Assembly: GCF_051388915.1 (NCBI RefSeq)
Contig: NZ_JBPKBH010000010.1
Span: 236,307 to 300,306, forward strand
DNA: 64,000 bases
Direction of reading: 5' to 3'
Source of the DNA: Yinghuangia sp051388915
Lineage (GTDB): Bacteria; Actinomycetota; Actinomycetes; Streptomycetales; Streptomycetaceae
In this document: one piece after another, positions 28,418 through 37,677 of the stretch
Position numbering within the stretch: the stretch's first letter is position 1
Layout of the letters: each line of letters opens with the position of its first letter
Position numbers and translations under genes: made by a program
Notes under the pieces: model-generated
Seen by the model: the letters and a program-made list of their open reading frames with translations, nothing else
What the model was told of the DNA's origin: nothing
Databases searched by the model: none

Positions 28418-29803
28418 TCAGTCCTCGACCCGCGTGACCTCGAACCCGTTTGCCTCCAGCCCGGGGAGCACCGCGGCCGCGTCGCCCTCGACCACGATGG
28501 TGAGCGCCTCGGGACGCAGGTACGCCGCCGCAGCGCGGGTCGCCTCGGCGGGCTCGGCCGCCACGATCTCGGCGTACTGCCGCGTGACATGGTCGTCCGG
28601 CAGCCCGTGCACGACCGCCTCGCGCACCCGGCCGCCGATGCCGCGGGGCGTCTGGAGGCGGATCGGCACGCTGCCCAGCATGTGCGTCTTGGTGGTGCCG
28701 AACTCCTCGTCGGTCACCCCGTGTTCGTGCATGCGCCGGACCTCGGTGAGGGCGTCGGCGACGGCGTCCGCGGTGACCTCGGTGTGCACGGACGCGGCCA
28801 CCGTGAAGGTGCCCACCCGGCGGCCGTGCGCGAACGAGGCCCCGGCGCCGTACGTGTAGCCCTTCACCTCGCGCAACTGGTGGTTGAGCCGCGACGTGAA
28901 CGAACCGCCCAGCACCTCCGAGAACAGGTCGATGGCGACCAGGTCGGGGGTGGAGCGCGGCGGCGCGGTGTGGCCGATGCGCAGGACGGACTGCACGGCG
29001 CCGGGGCGGTCCACGAGGAGCACGCGTACGCCCGGCGGATCCTGCGGTGCGGGCGGTGCGTCGGCGCGGCCGTCGGCTCCGGAGGCGCCCGCGAAGACGG
29101 TGCGGCCGAGGGCGTCCAGGTCCACCGCGTCGAGGTCGGCGGCCACCACGAGGGTCCCGGCGGCGGTCATGCGTCGGGCGTGGAAGTCGCGGATGTGGTC
29201 CGCGGTCACCAGGGCGTTGCTGGCCGGTGTGCCGTCGAGCAGGCTGCCGTAGCGGCTGTCCGCGCCGAACAGCGCGCGCCGGTACGTCTCCAGCGCCCGT
29301 GTCCCGGGCTGCGCCCACTGGTGCTTGAGCGAGCTGGCGATGTCGGCGAGGAAGCGCTCCACGTCTTGGTCGGTGAACGCGGGGCGGCGTACCGCCTCGG
29401 CGAGCAGCGCGGCGCCGTCCGCGAGCCGGGCGACCGGGATGTCGACGCCGATGCTCTGCGTCTCCCAGTCGTGGCCCCAGGTCCAGCGCGCGCCCAAGCC
29501 CTCGATGGCGAGGGCGAATTCGTCGGCCGTGTAGTTCTCGGTGCCCTCGTCGAGCAGGCCGCCGGTGGCGCGCGACAGCCCTTCCAAGCCCGCGGGTTCG
29601 TGCAGCGCCCCGGCCTCCAGGACGAGGCCGGCCCAGGCCATGGCGCGGCCGGGGAGGTGCGCGGCGACGATCTCGCCGCCGGCCACGCGCAAGCGGCGGA
29701 CCTCGGGGAAGGTGTAGGGACGCGGCCCGACGCCGGCGGGTCGCTCGGCGATCAGGAGGTCGGCGTACGCGGGTACTTCGTCCGCCGGGGTGGTGGCGTT
29801 CAC
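28418..29803 (-). CDS. M16 peptidase homologue, non-catalytic subunit
   Basis: 461 residues from GTG 29803. It has the M16 fold, including the C-terminal block DLFSEVLGGSFTSRLNHQLREVKGYTYGAGAS. The zinc motif HxxEH is missing: the matching region reads VLEAGALHEPAGLEGLSRAT with no HxxEH. Together with the upstream gene it forms a pair like mitochondrial processing-peptidase alpha and beta subunits, where this one would help bind substrate. The start overlaps the upstream stop as GTGA, so translation is coupled. Confidence 0.88.
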   Translation of the reverse strand: MNATTPADEVPAYADLLIAERPAGVGPRPYTFPEVRRLRVAGGEIVAAHLPGRAMAWAGLVLEAGALHEPAGLEGLSRATGGLLDEGTENYTADEFALAIEGLGARWTWGHDWETQSIGVDIPVARLADGAALLAEAVRRPAFTDQDVERFLADIASSLKHQWAQPGTRALETYRRALFGADSRYGSLLDGTPASNALVTADHIRDFHARRMTAAGTLVVAADLDAVDLDALGRTVFAGASGADGRADAPPAPQDPPGVRVLLVDRPGAVQSVLRIGHTAPPRSTPDLVAIDLFSEVLGGSFTSRLNHQLREVKGYTYGAGASFAHGRRVGTFTVAASVHTEVTADAVADALTEVRRMHEHGVTDEEFGTTKTHMLGSVPIRLQTPRGIGGRVREAVVHGLPDDHVTRQYAEIVAAEPAEATRAAAAYLRPEALTIVVEGDAAAVLPGLEANGFEVTRVED

Positions 29804-31227
29804 GCCGCGTCCTCCTCGTCCGCCGCCGCGGCCTCGCGCGCGGTGTCGCCGGTGTTGTCGGTGTCGCTCGCGGACTTGGCCTGCGGCAGGTACGTGAGCA
29901 CGATGCGGTTGTCGGGCCGGAACGTGTCGGCGGCGACGCGCAGCACGTCCTCGGCGGTCACGGCGTCGAGCAGGGCGACGCGGTCGCGGATGGCGGCGGC
30001 ATCGCCGAAGCGCGTGGCGTACTGGCCCAGCGCGTCCGCGCGACCGTTGACGGACGCCAGTTCGCGCAGCCAGTCGCCGGTCAACATGGCGCGGGCGCGG
30101 TCGAGTTCGGCCGCGGTGACGCCGCCGTGCGCGGTTTCGTCGCAAATCTCGGCGTACGCCGCGACGACCGCACCCGGCTCGACCCCTTCGCGCGGCGCAC
30201 ACGCGCCCATCACCATGGACGCGTGGTGCATGAGACCCCAGGAGGCCATGAACCCGCTTTCCGCCTGGGCGAGCCGACGGTCCGTCACGAGCGCGCGGTA
30301 CAGCCGCGATCCGCGTCCGCGGCCGAGCACGGTGGCCAGGATCTCGGCCGCCGCGGAGTCCGCCGAGCCCCAGGCCGGGCCGCGGTGGCACAGGAACACC
30401 CGGGGCAGCGGCACGTCTTCGACAAGGGTGACCTCGCGGCCCGCCCCGAACTGCCGCGGCAGTTCGGCGGCTTCGGGGGCCGGGAAGGTCCCGCGCGGTT
30501 GCAGGCGCCCGAAGTAGCGCTCCGCGAGGACGGTCACCGTGTCCGGGTCGACGTCGCCGACCACGGTCAGCACCGCGTTGTCCGGTGCGTAGTAGGTGGC
30601 GTGGAACTCGGCGAAGTCGGCGAGCGTCGCGCTGTCCAGCTCGGCCATCGAGCCGATCGTCGAGTGCGCGTATGGATGGCCCTCCGGGTAGGCGAGTTCG
30701 ACCATCACCTCGCTCCAGCGGCCGTACGGCACGTTGTCGTAGCGCTGGCGGCGCTCGTTCTTGACGACGTCGCGCTGGTTGTCCAGCGTCTCCTGGGTGA
30801 GCGCGAGCGACCCCATGCGGTCCGCTTCGAGCCACAGCGCGAGTTCGAGTTGCCCGGAGGGCACGGTCTGGTAGTAGTTCGTGCGGTCGGGGCTGGTCGA
30901 CGCATTGATCGCGTCACCGCCGCAGGACTGCACGTACGCGAAGTGCTCGCCCTTGGCGACGTGTGCGGACCCCTCGAACATCAGGTGCTCGAAGAGGTGC
31001 GCGAAGCCGTGCCTGCCGGGCGGTTCGTGGCGGGCGCCGACGTCGTACCAGAGATTGACCGCGGCCAGCGGCACGGACGGGTCCGGACTGACCACGACCC
31101 GCAGGCCGTTGCCCAGCGTGCTCTGGTGGATGGGCCAGGGGAACGGGTCCGGTGCGGCGGACGTCTCGCGGAGGGTCGCCGCGGCGGAGGCGGCGGCAGG
31201 GGGAGTCTCGCGGGGTTCCGCGGGCAC
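29800..31227 (-). CDS. M16 zinc metallopeptidase, catalytic subunit
   Basis: 475 residues from GTG 31227, behind AAGGGA. The inverted zinc motif HLFEH is at residues 77-81, and the third ligand Glu is Glu158 in KNERRQRYDN, 78 residues after the motif Glu, the normal spacing. The N-terminal part (LGNGLRVVVSPDPSVPLAAVNLWYDVGARHEP) is typical M16. No signal peptide is visible, so it may act in the cytoplasm, although some relatives are exported. The last 30 residues are Asp/Glu/Ala-rich. It precedes and is coupled to the non-catalytic subunit. Confidence 0.92.
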   Translation of the reverse strand: MPAEPRETPPAAASAAATLRETSAAPDPFPWPIHQSTLGNGLRVVVSPDPSVPLAAVNLWYDVGARHEPPGRHGFAHLFEHLMFEGSAHVAKGEHFAYVQSCGGDAINASTSPDRTNYYQTVPSGQLELALWLEADRMGSLALTQETLDNQRDVVKNERRQRYDNVPYGRWSEVMVELAYPEGHPYAHSTIGSMAELDSATLADFAEFHATYYAPDNAVLTVVGDVDPDTVTVLAERYFGRLQPRGTFPAPEAAELPRQFGAGREVTLVEDVPLPRVFLCHRGPAWGSADSAAAEILATVLGRGRGSRLYRALVTDRRLAQAESGFMASWGLMHHASMVMGACAPREGVEPGAVVAAYAEICDETAHGGVTAAELDRARAMLTGDWLRELASVNGRADALGQYATRFGDAAAIRDRVALLDAVTAEDVLRVAADTFRPDNRIVLTYLPQAKSASDTDNTGDTAREAAAADEEDAA

Positions 31228-31391
31228 GGTACGTCCCTTCCGGGACGCCCGGGCCGCGCGAACGCGCCCCGTACCGGCGACCCACCTTGAGTCCAGTGAG
31301 AGATGACGAATGGTCAAGTATCACAGGTGGGGCGGGTGTCCGGTGCGGGGCGCGTCGGAGTGCGCGCGGCAGCGCGTACGGCCTTGTGGGC

Positions 31392-31820
31392 TCAGGCGAA
31401 GAGCGCCTTGAACTTGCCGAGGGACTCGACCAGGGCCTCCTGGGTGGCCTTGGTGACCTTCCCGGCCATCATCGCGACGGCGCCGCCCTTGACCTCGGAG
31501 TCGATCTTGAAGAGCGTGCCCGTGCCGCTGGCCTCGACGATGAACGACTCGACCATGCTGACGCCCATCGGGCCCTTGCCGTCGAGGTCGATGCGGACGC
31601 CCTGCTCGACGTTCTTGATCGTCCACTTGATGTCCGCCGGGAAGCCCATGAGCTTCATCTTCTCGTCGTACTCGACGCCGGCCTCAAGCTTCTCCGGGCC
31701 CCCGCCGGGGAACTCGACGTGGGGGACCATCCACTGGGAGAAGTTGCCGAAGTTGGCGAGCTTCTCCCAGACCGCCTCGGGCGCGGCGGCGATCTCGATC
31801 TGCTCGTTGATGACAGGCAT
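31392..31820 (-). CDS. SRPBCC-family protein (Rv0910-like)
   Basis: 142 residues. ATG 31820 is preferred because AAGGA lies eight bases ahead; an ATG at 31826 is two codons earlier. It has the START-like pattern EQIEIAAAPEAVWEKLANFGNFSQWMVPHV, then ADIKWTIKNVEQGVRIDLDGKGPMGV and a long C-terminal helix ending in ESLGKFKALFA. The layout resembles mycobacterial Rv0910, described as a toxin-antitoxin toxin, but no antitoxin gene is next to it. Ligand binding is likely; function otherwise unknown. Confidence 0.75.
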   Translation of the reverse strand: MPVINEQIEIAAAPEAVWEKLANFGNFSQWMVPHVEFPGGGPEKLEAGVEYDEKMKLMGFPADIKWTIKNVEQGVRIDLDGKGPMGVSMVESFIVEASGTGTLFKIDSEVKGGAVAMMAGKVTKATQEALVESLGKFKALFA

Positions 31821-32079
31821 GCGCATGGTCCTTCTGCTCGGCACGGGGGCGGGCGGACCGCCACGTGCGGTTATCGCAGTTCGCGGGTGAAGCTGGGGAG
31901 CCTGGCCGCGTCGTGTGCGTGTACCGGCGCACACGGGCGCTGCCGCCGGATCCGGGTGCCGTGAAGCTATCGCCGATATTTGGCACAGTCAATGGTGTCT
32001 GCGTCCGCCGACCAACGGAACGTGACGGTGTGTTCGGCCCGCTGCGAGGCAGGCCGTACGGCGCGCTGCGCGTCCGGCG

Positions 32080-32583
32080 TCACTCCGTTGCCGCGCGGCC
32101 CTCGCGGCGCAGGTGGGACGGCACGACCGAGCCCTGCGGATCGCCGGGCCCCGATGCCACCCGGACCTGCCCCGGACCGACGCGCTCGCCGCAGTCATCG
32201 CACACCATCACGGCGTTCATGGTGTGCCCGCAGGACTTGTGGGTGAGGGTCAGCGGGGGCCCGTCGGGGGCCGCCCATTCGTCGCCCCACTGGCGCATGG
32301 CGGTCAATACCGGCCACAGTGCGCGGCCCTTGTCGGTGAGGCGGTAGTCGTACCGCACCGGGTTGTCCTGGTAGGCCTCGCGCACCAACACCCCGTGGGC
32401 GACGAGGTGTTCGAGGCGCTGCGCGAGCACGTTGCGGGAGATGCCCAGGCGCGTGTGGAAGTCGTCGAATCGCGTGACGCCGAGGAACGCGTCCCGCACC
32501 ACGAGCATGCTCCACCACTCCCCGGCCACCTCCAGGAACTGGGCGACCGAGCACGGCATGTCGTGGAAGCTCTTGCGGCGCAT
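32080..32583 (-). CDS. HxlR-family transcriptional regulator
   Basis: 167 residues from ATG 32583. The winged helix is clear: CSVAQFLEVAGEWWSMLVVRDAFLGVTRFDDFHTRLGISRNVLAQRLEHLVAHGVLVREAYQ, where Cys11 is the conserved HxlR cysteine that can sense redox or electrophiles. A C-terminal extension has CGHTMNAVMVCDDCGERV, a possible zinc ribbon. It diverges from the MFS exporter at 32708 over a duplicated operator-like sequence, so it probably represses that exporter and itself. Confidence 0.9.
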   Translation of the reverse strand: MRRKSFHDMPCSVAQFLEVAGEWWSMLVVRDAFLGVTRFDDFHTRLGISRNVLAQRLEHLVAHGVLVREAYQDNPVRYDYRLTDKGRALWPVLTAMRQWGDEWAAPDGPPLTLTHKSCGHTMNAVMVCDDCGERVGPGQVRVASGPGDPQGSVVPSHLRREGRAATE

Positions 32584-32597
32584 GCCCCCAGCCTAGT

Positions 32598-32653
32598 GGG
32601 TTGCGTGAAAGTACTCACTGTCTCTACCTTGAGTTGCGTCATAGAACTCACTG
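32598..32653. promoter_or_regulatory. Two direct copies (33-bp period) of an operator-like sequence
   Basis: GGGTTGCGTGAAAGTACTCA (from 32598) and GAGTTGCGTCATAGAACTCA (from 32631) match at 15 of 20 aligned bases, and the match continues into CTG. Each copy is itself an imperfect inverted repeat, best in the second (TGAGTT ... AACTCA, 32630-32650). The period of 33 bases is three helical turns. It fills the HxlR-exporter intergenic region, as expected for a dimeric HxlR regulator. Confidence 0.65.
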
Positions 32654-32707
32654 GGCGGGACCTGCCCGCGGCAGGCAGCGCGCGGCAGCAGCAGGCAAGG
32701 GGAGCCG

Positions 32708-34177
32708 ATGTCCGAATCCGAGCCCCGCGACCCCTCCCGGGGCCGTGGGCTGACCGCCGCCGTCGTGTGCGCCGGTGTCGTCCTGGTCAACGTCGACCTG
32801 TTCATCGTCAACGTGGCCGTGCCGTCGATCGCCGAGACATGGCCGGACGCCGACCTCGCCGACCTGTCGTGGATCCTCAACGGCTACGCGGTCGTCTTCG
32901 CCGCCCTGCTCGTGCCGGCCGGACGCCTCGCCGACCGCAGCGGGCACCGCACGGTTTTCCTGCGCGGCACGGCCCTGTTCACCCTCGCGTCCGTCCTGTG
33001 TGCGGCCGCCCCGGGTGTGGGGTGGCTCGTCGGCGCGCGGCTTCTCCAGGCGGCCGGGGCGGCACTGCTCATGCCGTCCTCGCTCGGCCTGCTGCTCACC
33101 TCGTACCCGCCCGAGCGGCGGGCCGCGGTCGTGCGCGTGTGGACCGCCGTGGGCGGCGTCGCGGCGGCCGTCGGCCCGGTGGTCGGCGGGCTCCTCGCCG
33201 AGCCCGGGTGGCGCTGGGTGTTCCTGGTCAACGTGCCCATCGGCGTGGCCGCGGTCGCCGTCGGCATGCGCGTCCTGCCGGTCGGCCCGCCGGCCGGCGA
33301 GCGGGGCCCGCTGCCCGATCTGCTCGGCTCGGCCCTGGTCACGGTCGGCATCGGCGCGCTGGCGCTCGGACTCGTGAAGGCCGACGACTGGGGCTGGGCG
33401 TCGCCGCGTGCGCTCGCGGCGTGGGCCGTCTTCGCGGTGGCGGCCGCGTGGTTCGTCGTGCGGACGGCCCGGCACCCGCGCCCGGTCGTGGAACCGGCGC
33501 TGGTGCGCGTACGGGCGTTCGGCGTCGCGGGGGTCGCGTCGGTGCTGTTCGGCCTGGCGTTCGCGGGCATGCTGCTCGGCATCACGCTGTGGGCGCAAGG
33601 CGCTTGGGAGTGGTCCGCGCTGCGCACCGGCCTCGCTGTGACACCCGGACCCCTGCTCGTGCCGCCGACGGCGATCCTGGCGGGCAAGTGGGCGGTCCGC
33701 ATGGGGCCGGGGCCGCTCGCCGTGGTGGGCGGCGTGCTGTTCGCGGGTGGAACCCTCTGGTGGGCGGCGACGTTGGAGGTGGACAGCGGGTACGCGTCCT
33801 CGATGCTGCCGGGCATGATGCTCACCGGTCTCGGCGTGGGCCTGATGCTGCCCACCCTCGTGGCCGCGGCCGTGACCGCGCTGCCGCAGGAGCACGCGGC
33901 GACCGGGTCCGGCGTCGTGACGATGCTGCGCCAACTCGGGTCGGTGCTCGGGGTGTCGCTTGCGGTGGTCGTGCTCGGCACCCCGGCGGTCGGGAGCGCG
34001 GCGGCGGACGACTTCGACCGGGTTTGGTACCTGCTGGCCGGGGCGTCCCTTGCCGCGTCGGCCGTGTCGGTACTGCTCGCGGGGGGCCGGAGGGGCGGGG
34101 CGCCGGAGGACGCGGAGGCGGCGTACCGTGCGGGTGAGGCGAGATCGGCCGTCCCGGAGACGGCGGACCGGTCGTGA
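32708..34177 (+). CDS. MFS multidrug exporter, DHA2 family (14 TM)
   Basis: 489 residues with about 14 hydrophobic segments. The DHA2 signs are present: VVLVNVDLFIVNVAVPSIAETW in helix 1, LVPAGRLADRSGHRTVFLRG in the loop after helix 2, and the antiporter motif C region GLLLTSYPPERRAAVVRVWTAVGGVAAAVGPVVGG. It exports drugs or toxic compounds by proton antiport. ATG 32708 follows AAGGGGAG closely. Regulation by the divergent HxlR protein through the duplicated operator is likely. Confidence 0.92.
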   Translation: MSESEPRDPSRGRGLTAAVVCAGVVLVNVDLFIVNVAVPSIAETWPDADLADLSWILNGYAVVFAALLVPAGRLADRSGHRTVFLRGTALFTLASVLCAAAPGVGWLVGARLLQAAGAALLMPSSLGLLLTSYPPERRAAVVRVWTAVGGVAAAVGPVVGGLLAEPGWRWVFLVNVPIGVAAVAVGMRVLPVGPPAGERGPLPDLLGSALVTVGIGALALGLVKADDWGWASPRALAAWAVFAVAAAWFVVRTARHPRPVVEPALVRVRAFGVAGVASVLFGLAFAGMLLGITLWAQGAWEWSALRTGLAVTPGPLLVPPTAILAGKWAVRMGPGPLAVVGGVLFAGGTLWWAATLEVDSGYASSMLPGMMLTGLGVGLMLPTLVAAAVTALPQEHAATGSGVVTMLRQLGSVLGVSLAVVVLGTPAVGSAAADDFDRVWYLLAGASLAASAVSVLLAGGRRGGAPEDAEAAYRAGEARSAVPETADRS

Positions 34178-34189
34178 CGTCGGGTCGGT

Positions 34190-34258
34190 GGCGAGCCGGG
34201 GGCCAGTCGGGGCCGAGCCAGGGTCGAGGTCAAGTCGACGTCGAGTCGGCGTCGAGTC
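34190..34258 (+). repeat. Degenerate GAGTCG/GAGCCG repeats before the next gene
   Basis: The 5' leader of the following gene holds about six imperfect copies of a 9-11-base unit around CGAGTCG (for example GTCGACGTCGAGTCGGCGTC). It is short, AC-poor and without a protein. Slippage repeats are the simplest reading. Confidence 0.4.
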
Positions 34259-34271
34259 AGGGAGGGCAAAC

Positions 34272-35165
34272 ATGACACACGACACGGCAGCAGGAGCGGA
34301 CGGCGCTTCGTACGCGACACACCCGGCGCGGCGCCTGTGGGCGGGTGTCGAACCCATCCACGCGCTGGTCTACTTCGCGCCGGAGGTGGAAGAGGCGGCC
34401 GCGAAGGCCGGGCTCAAGGGCTGGTTCATGGGCTACTTCGCGGGCCGCGCCGCACCGCTGGGGGCCGTCGGGCCCGAGGCCGTGGGCGCGATGTTCTTCG
34501 GCTTCGCGCCGCACAAGGTGGCCCGCGCGCTGCCCGACGCGTGGTCCTTCGCGACGCCGCGCGAGGTCCTGGACTCCCGTCTGGACGCCGTCGACCGCGC
34601 GCTGGCCCGCGCCCTGCCGGACGGCGCGGACCTGACGCGCCTCGCCACGCTGCTCGAACACGCGGCAGCCTCCTGCGACTTCGGCGCGCGGCCGCTGGCG
34701 GCGGCGTGGTCGGGCGTACGCCTGCCGGAGGACGCCCACCCGCGCCTGCGCGTCTGGCTCGCCGCCACCGTGCTGCGCGAACACCGGGGCGACGGCCACG
34801 TGTTCACCGCCGTCGACCACGGACTCGACGGTCTCCAGGCTTCGGTGACCCATGCCGCCGCCGGACTCGCGCCGGGGGAGCGGCTGTTGGTGTCCCGGGG
34901 ATGGTCCGAGCAGCAGTGGGAACGCGCGCTGGTCGACCTCATCGGGCGTGGCGTCCTGGACACCGAGGGCAACCTGACCGAGGCGGGGGCGGCGCTGCGG
35001 ACGTCGATCGAGGAGTCCACGAACCGCCTTGCCTCGGCGCCGATCCGGGCGCTCGGCGAGTACGCGGTGGAGGAGACGATCGCCCTGGCGACGCCGCTGG
35101 CACGGCATCTGATCGACACGGATGCGGTTCCGGTGCCCAATCCGATCGGTGTCGCGCGGCCGTGA
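34272..35165 (+). CDS. SCO6745-family-like protein, unknown function
   Basis: 297 residues from ATG 34272, with GGAGGG upstream. The protein looks helical, with conserved blocks HPARRLWAGVEPIHALVYFAPEV, MFFGFAPHKVARALPDAW, and VLREHRGDGHVFTAVDHGLDGLQASVTHAAAG. The last 80 residues resemble a winged helix (WSEQQWERALVDLIGRGVLDTEGNLTEAG), so DNA or ligand binding is possible. It resembles a conserved actinobacterial family known from S. coelicolor (SCO6745). No neighbour explains its role. Confidence 0.65.
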   Translation: MTHDTAAGADGASYATHPARRLWAGVEPIHALVYFAPEVEEAAAKAGLKGWFMGYFAGRAAPLGAVGPEAVGAMFFGFAPHKVARALPDAWSFATPREVLDSRLDAVDRALARALPDGADLTRLATLLEHAAASCDFGARPLAAAWSGVRLPEDAHPRLRVWLAATVLREHRGDGHVFTAVDHGLDGLQASVTHAAAGLAPGERLLVSRGWSEQQWERALVDLIGRGVLDTEGNLTEAGAALRTSIEESTNRLASAPIRALGEYAVEETIALATPLARHLIDTDAVPVPNPIGVARP

Positions 35166-35348
35166 GGGTGCGGCGCCGCGGGTGAGCGGGGGCTCGCGGG
35201 GCGCGACGTCGAGAGGCGCTCACGCGTGGGTCTCGGGACGCGGCACCGCTGACCCCGAGCGAGTCGTACCGGCCGCGGATGTCCACAGGGCATTTGCCTG
35301 TGGATATCCCGCAGTGTGTGTCCGGGTGACGGACTAGCCTCAGGCGTC

Positions 35349-37655
35349 ATGACAGCAGGTACGCAGGCCGCTCCCGCCGGGGCTCCGGGCGGCCCCCGCG
35401 CCGGGGCGGCTGGGCCCGCAGCCGGCCCTGCCGGGCACGCGTCGCCCGCGCGCCTTGAGGCCGTGCTTGAACGCATCACGTACCAGAACGACGAGAACGG
35501 CTGGACGGTCGGCCGCGTCGACACCGGCCGCGGCGCGGGCACCGGCGACCTGCTCACCGTCGTCGGCCCGCTGCTGGGCGCGCAGCCCGGCGAGTCGCTG
35601 CGCATGTGGGGCCGGTGGGGCAGCCACCCGCAGTACGGCAAGCAGTTCCTGGTCGACGCGTACGAGACCGTCCTGCCGGCGACCGTCCAGGGCATCCGCC
35701 GCTACCTCGGTTCCGGGCTCATCAAGGGCATCGGCCCGAAGATGGCCGACCGCATTGTCGAGCACTTCGGAGTCGACGCGCTGGACGTCATCGAGGAGGA
35801 CGTCCAGCGCCTCATCGAGGTGCCCGGCCTGGGGCCGAAGCGCCGCGACCTGATCGCCGCCGCGTGGGTCGAGCAGAAGGCCATCAAGGAGGTCATGGTC
35901 TTCCTCCAGGGCATCGGCATCTCGACCTCGCCCGCGGTGCGCATCTGGAAGGAGTACGCGGAGCGTTCGATCGAGATAGTGCGCACCGAGCCGTACCGCC
36001 TCGCCTCCGACGTGTGGGGCATCGGCTTCAAGACCGCCGACGCCATCGCCCGCGCGGTCGGGATACCGCACGATTCGCCGCAGCGCGTCAAGGCCGGGTT
36101 GCAGTACACCCTCTCGGAGGGCGCCGACAACGGGCACTGCTATCTCCCGCAGGACGAACTGGTCGACGACGCCGTCAAGATCCTCGACGTCGCCGCCGGC
36201 CTCGTGCGCGCGTGCCTTGACGAACTCGTCGCCGAGGAAGGCGTGGTGCGCGAGGAGGTGCCCGGCCCGGTCAGCCCGTCCGGCTCCCAGGGCGACCCGG
36301 TCGACGCCGTCTACCTCGTGCCGTTCCACCGCGCCGAGATCTCCCTCGCGTCGCGGCTGCGCTCCCTGCTCCGCGCGCCCGACGACCGGCTGGCCGCGTT
36401 CGCGGGCGTCGACTGGACCAAGGCACTCGCCTGGCTGCGCGACCGCACCGGCACCGACCTGGCCACCGAACAGGAGGCCGCGGTACGCCTCGCGCTCACC
36501 GAGAAGGTCGCCGTCCTCACCGGTGGCCCCGGCTGCGGCAAGAGCTTCACGGTCCGCTCCGTGGTCGAACTGGCCCGGGCCCGCAAGGCGAAGGTCGTGC
36601 TGGCGGCCCCCACCGGCCGCGCGGCCAAACGCCTCGCCGAGCTGACGGGGTGTGAGGCGGCCACCGTGCACCGACTGTTGGAGCTGCGTCCGGGCGGGGA
36701 CGCGGCGTACGACCAGGACCGCCCGCTGGACGCCGACCTCGTGGTCGTCGACGAGGCGTCGATGCTGGACCTGCTGCTCGCGAACCGCCTGGTCAAGGCC
36801 GTACCGCCGGGCGCGCACCTGTTGTTCGTCGGGGACGTCGACCAACTCCCCAGCGTGGGGGCGGGGGAGGTGCTGCGCGACATGCTCGCCGCCGAGCCGC
36901 TGCCGCGCGTACGCCTGACCCGGATCTTCCGCCAGGCGCAGCAGTCCGGCGTGGTCACCAACGCGCACCGCATCAACGCCGGACGCCAACCCGTCACCGA
37001 CGGCCTCGCCGACTTCTTCCTGTTCCCCGTCGAGGAGGCCGAGGACGCCGCGACCCTCACCGTCGACGTCGTCGCCCGCCGGATCCCGGCGAAGTTCCGC
37101 CTCGACCCGCGCCGCGACGTCCAGGTCCTGGCCCCCATGCACCGAGGTCCAGCAGGCGCGGGCGCGCTCAACCTGCTCTTGCAGCAGGCCCTGACCCCGT
37201 CGCGGCCCGGCCTCCCGGAAAAGCGCTTCGGCGGCCGTACGTTCCGCATCGGTGACAAGGTGACCCAGATCCGCAACAACTATGAAAAGGGCGAATCAGG
37301 CGTCTTCAACGGCACCGGCGGCGTCGTCACGGCCATCAACCCCGACGACCAGAAGCTCACGGTGCGCACCGAGGAAGACGAGGAAGTCCCCTACGACTTC
37401 GCCGAACTGGACGAACTGGCCCACGCGTACGCCGTCACCATCCACCGCTCCCAGGGCAGCGAATACCCCGCCGTCGTCATCCCCGTGACCACCAGCGCCT
37501 GGATGATGCTGCAACGGAATCTCCTCTACACCGCCGTAACCCGCGCCAAGAAGCTCGTAGTCCTCGTCGGTTCCCGCCGAGCCCTCGCCCAAGCCGTCCG
37601 CACCATCTCCGCCGGCAAACGCTGGACCGCCCTGGGCCACCGCCTCACCGGCTAA
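35349..37655 (+). CDS. recD2: RecD2-type (RecD-like) ATP-dependent DNA helicase
   Basis: 768 residues from ATG 35349. Residues 1-190 hold an N-terminal OB-like region and tandem helix-hairpin-helix motifs (YLGSGLIKGIGPKMADRIVEHFG, EVPGLGPKRRDLI). The helicase core starts with Walker A GGPGCGKSFT near residue 396, Walker B VVVDEASMLD near 472, and an SF1 motif VTIHRSQGSEYPAVVIPV near 695. RecD2 proteins are 5'-3' helicases found without RecBC and linked to repair of damaged DNA. The protein begins with an Ala/Gly/Pro-rich leader of about 35 residues. It is a single gene. Confidence 0.92.
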   Translation: MTAGTQAAPAGAPGGPRAGAAGPAAGPAGHASPARLEAVLERITYQNDENGWTVGRVDTGRGAGTGDLLTVVGPLLGAQPGESLRMWGRWGSHPQYGKQFLVDAYETVLPATVQGIRRYLGSGLIKGIGPKMADRIVEHFGVDALDVIEEDVQRLIEVPGLGPKRRDLIAAAWVEQKAIKEVMVFLQGIGISTSPAVRIWKEYAERSIEIVRTEPYRLASDVWGIGFKTADAIARAVGIPHDSPQRVKAGLQYTLSEGADNGHCYLPQDELVDDAVKILDVAAGLVRACLDELVAEEGVVREEVPGPVSPSGSQGDPVDAVYLVPFHRAEISLASRLRSLLRAPDDRLAAFAGVDWTKALAWLRDRTGTDLATEQEAAVRLALTEKVAVLTGGPGCGKSFTVRSVVELARARKAKVVLAAPTGRAAKRLAELTGCEAATVHRLLELRPGGDAAYDQDRPLDADLVVVDEASMLDLLLANRLVKAVPPGAHLLFVGDVDQLPSVGAGEVLRDMLAAEPLPRVRLTRIFRQAQQSGVVTNAHRINAGRQPVTDGLADFFLFPVEEAEDAATLTVDVVARRIPAKFRLDPRRDVQVLAPMHRGPAGAGALNLLLQQALTPSRPGLPEKRFGGRTFRIGDKVTQIRNNYEKGESGVFNGTGGVVTAINPDDQKLTVRTEEDEEVPYDFAELDELAHAYAVTIHRSQGSEYPAVVIPVTTSAWMMLQRNLLYTAVTRAKKLVVLVGSRRALAQAVRTISAGKRWTALGHRLTG

Positions 37656-37677
37656 CCGCTCAACCGCCGCCCCCGGT

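Noticed and set aside
31392..31820. Toxin-antitoxin system with the Rv0910-like protein
   Set aside because: No antitoxin-like gene is adjacent; only the fold resemblance supports the idea.
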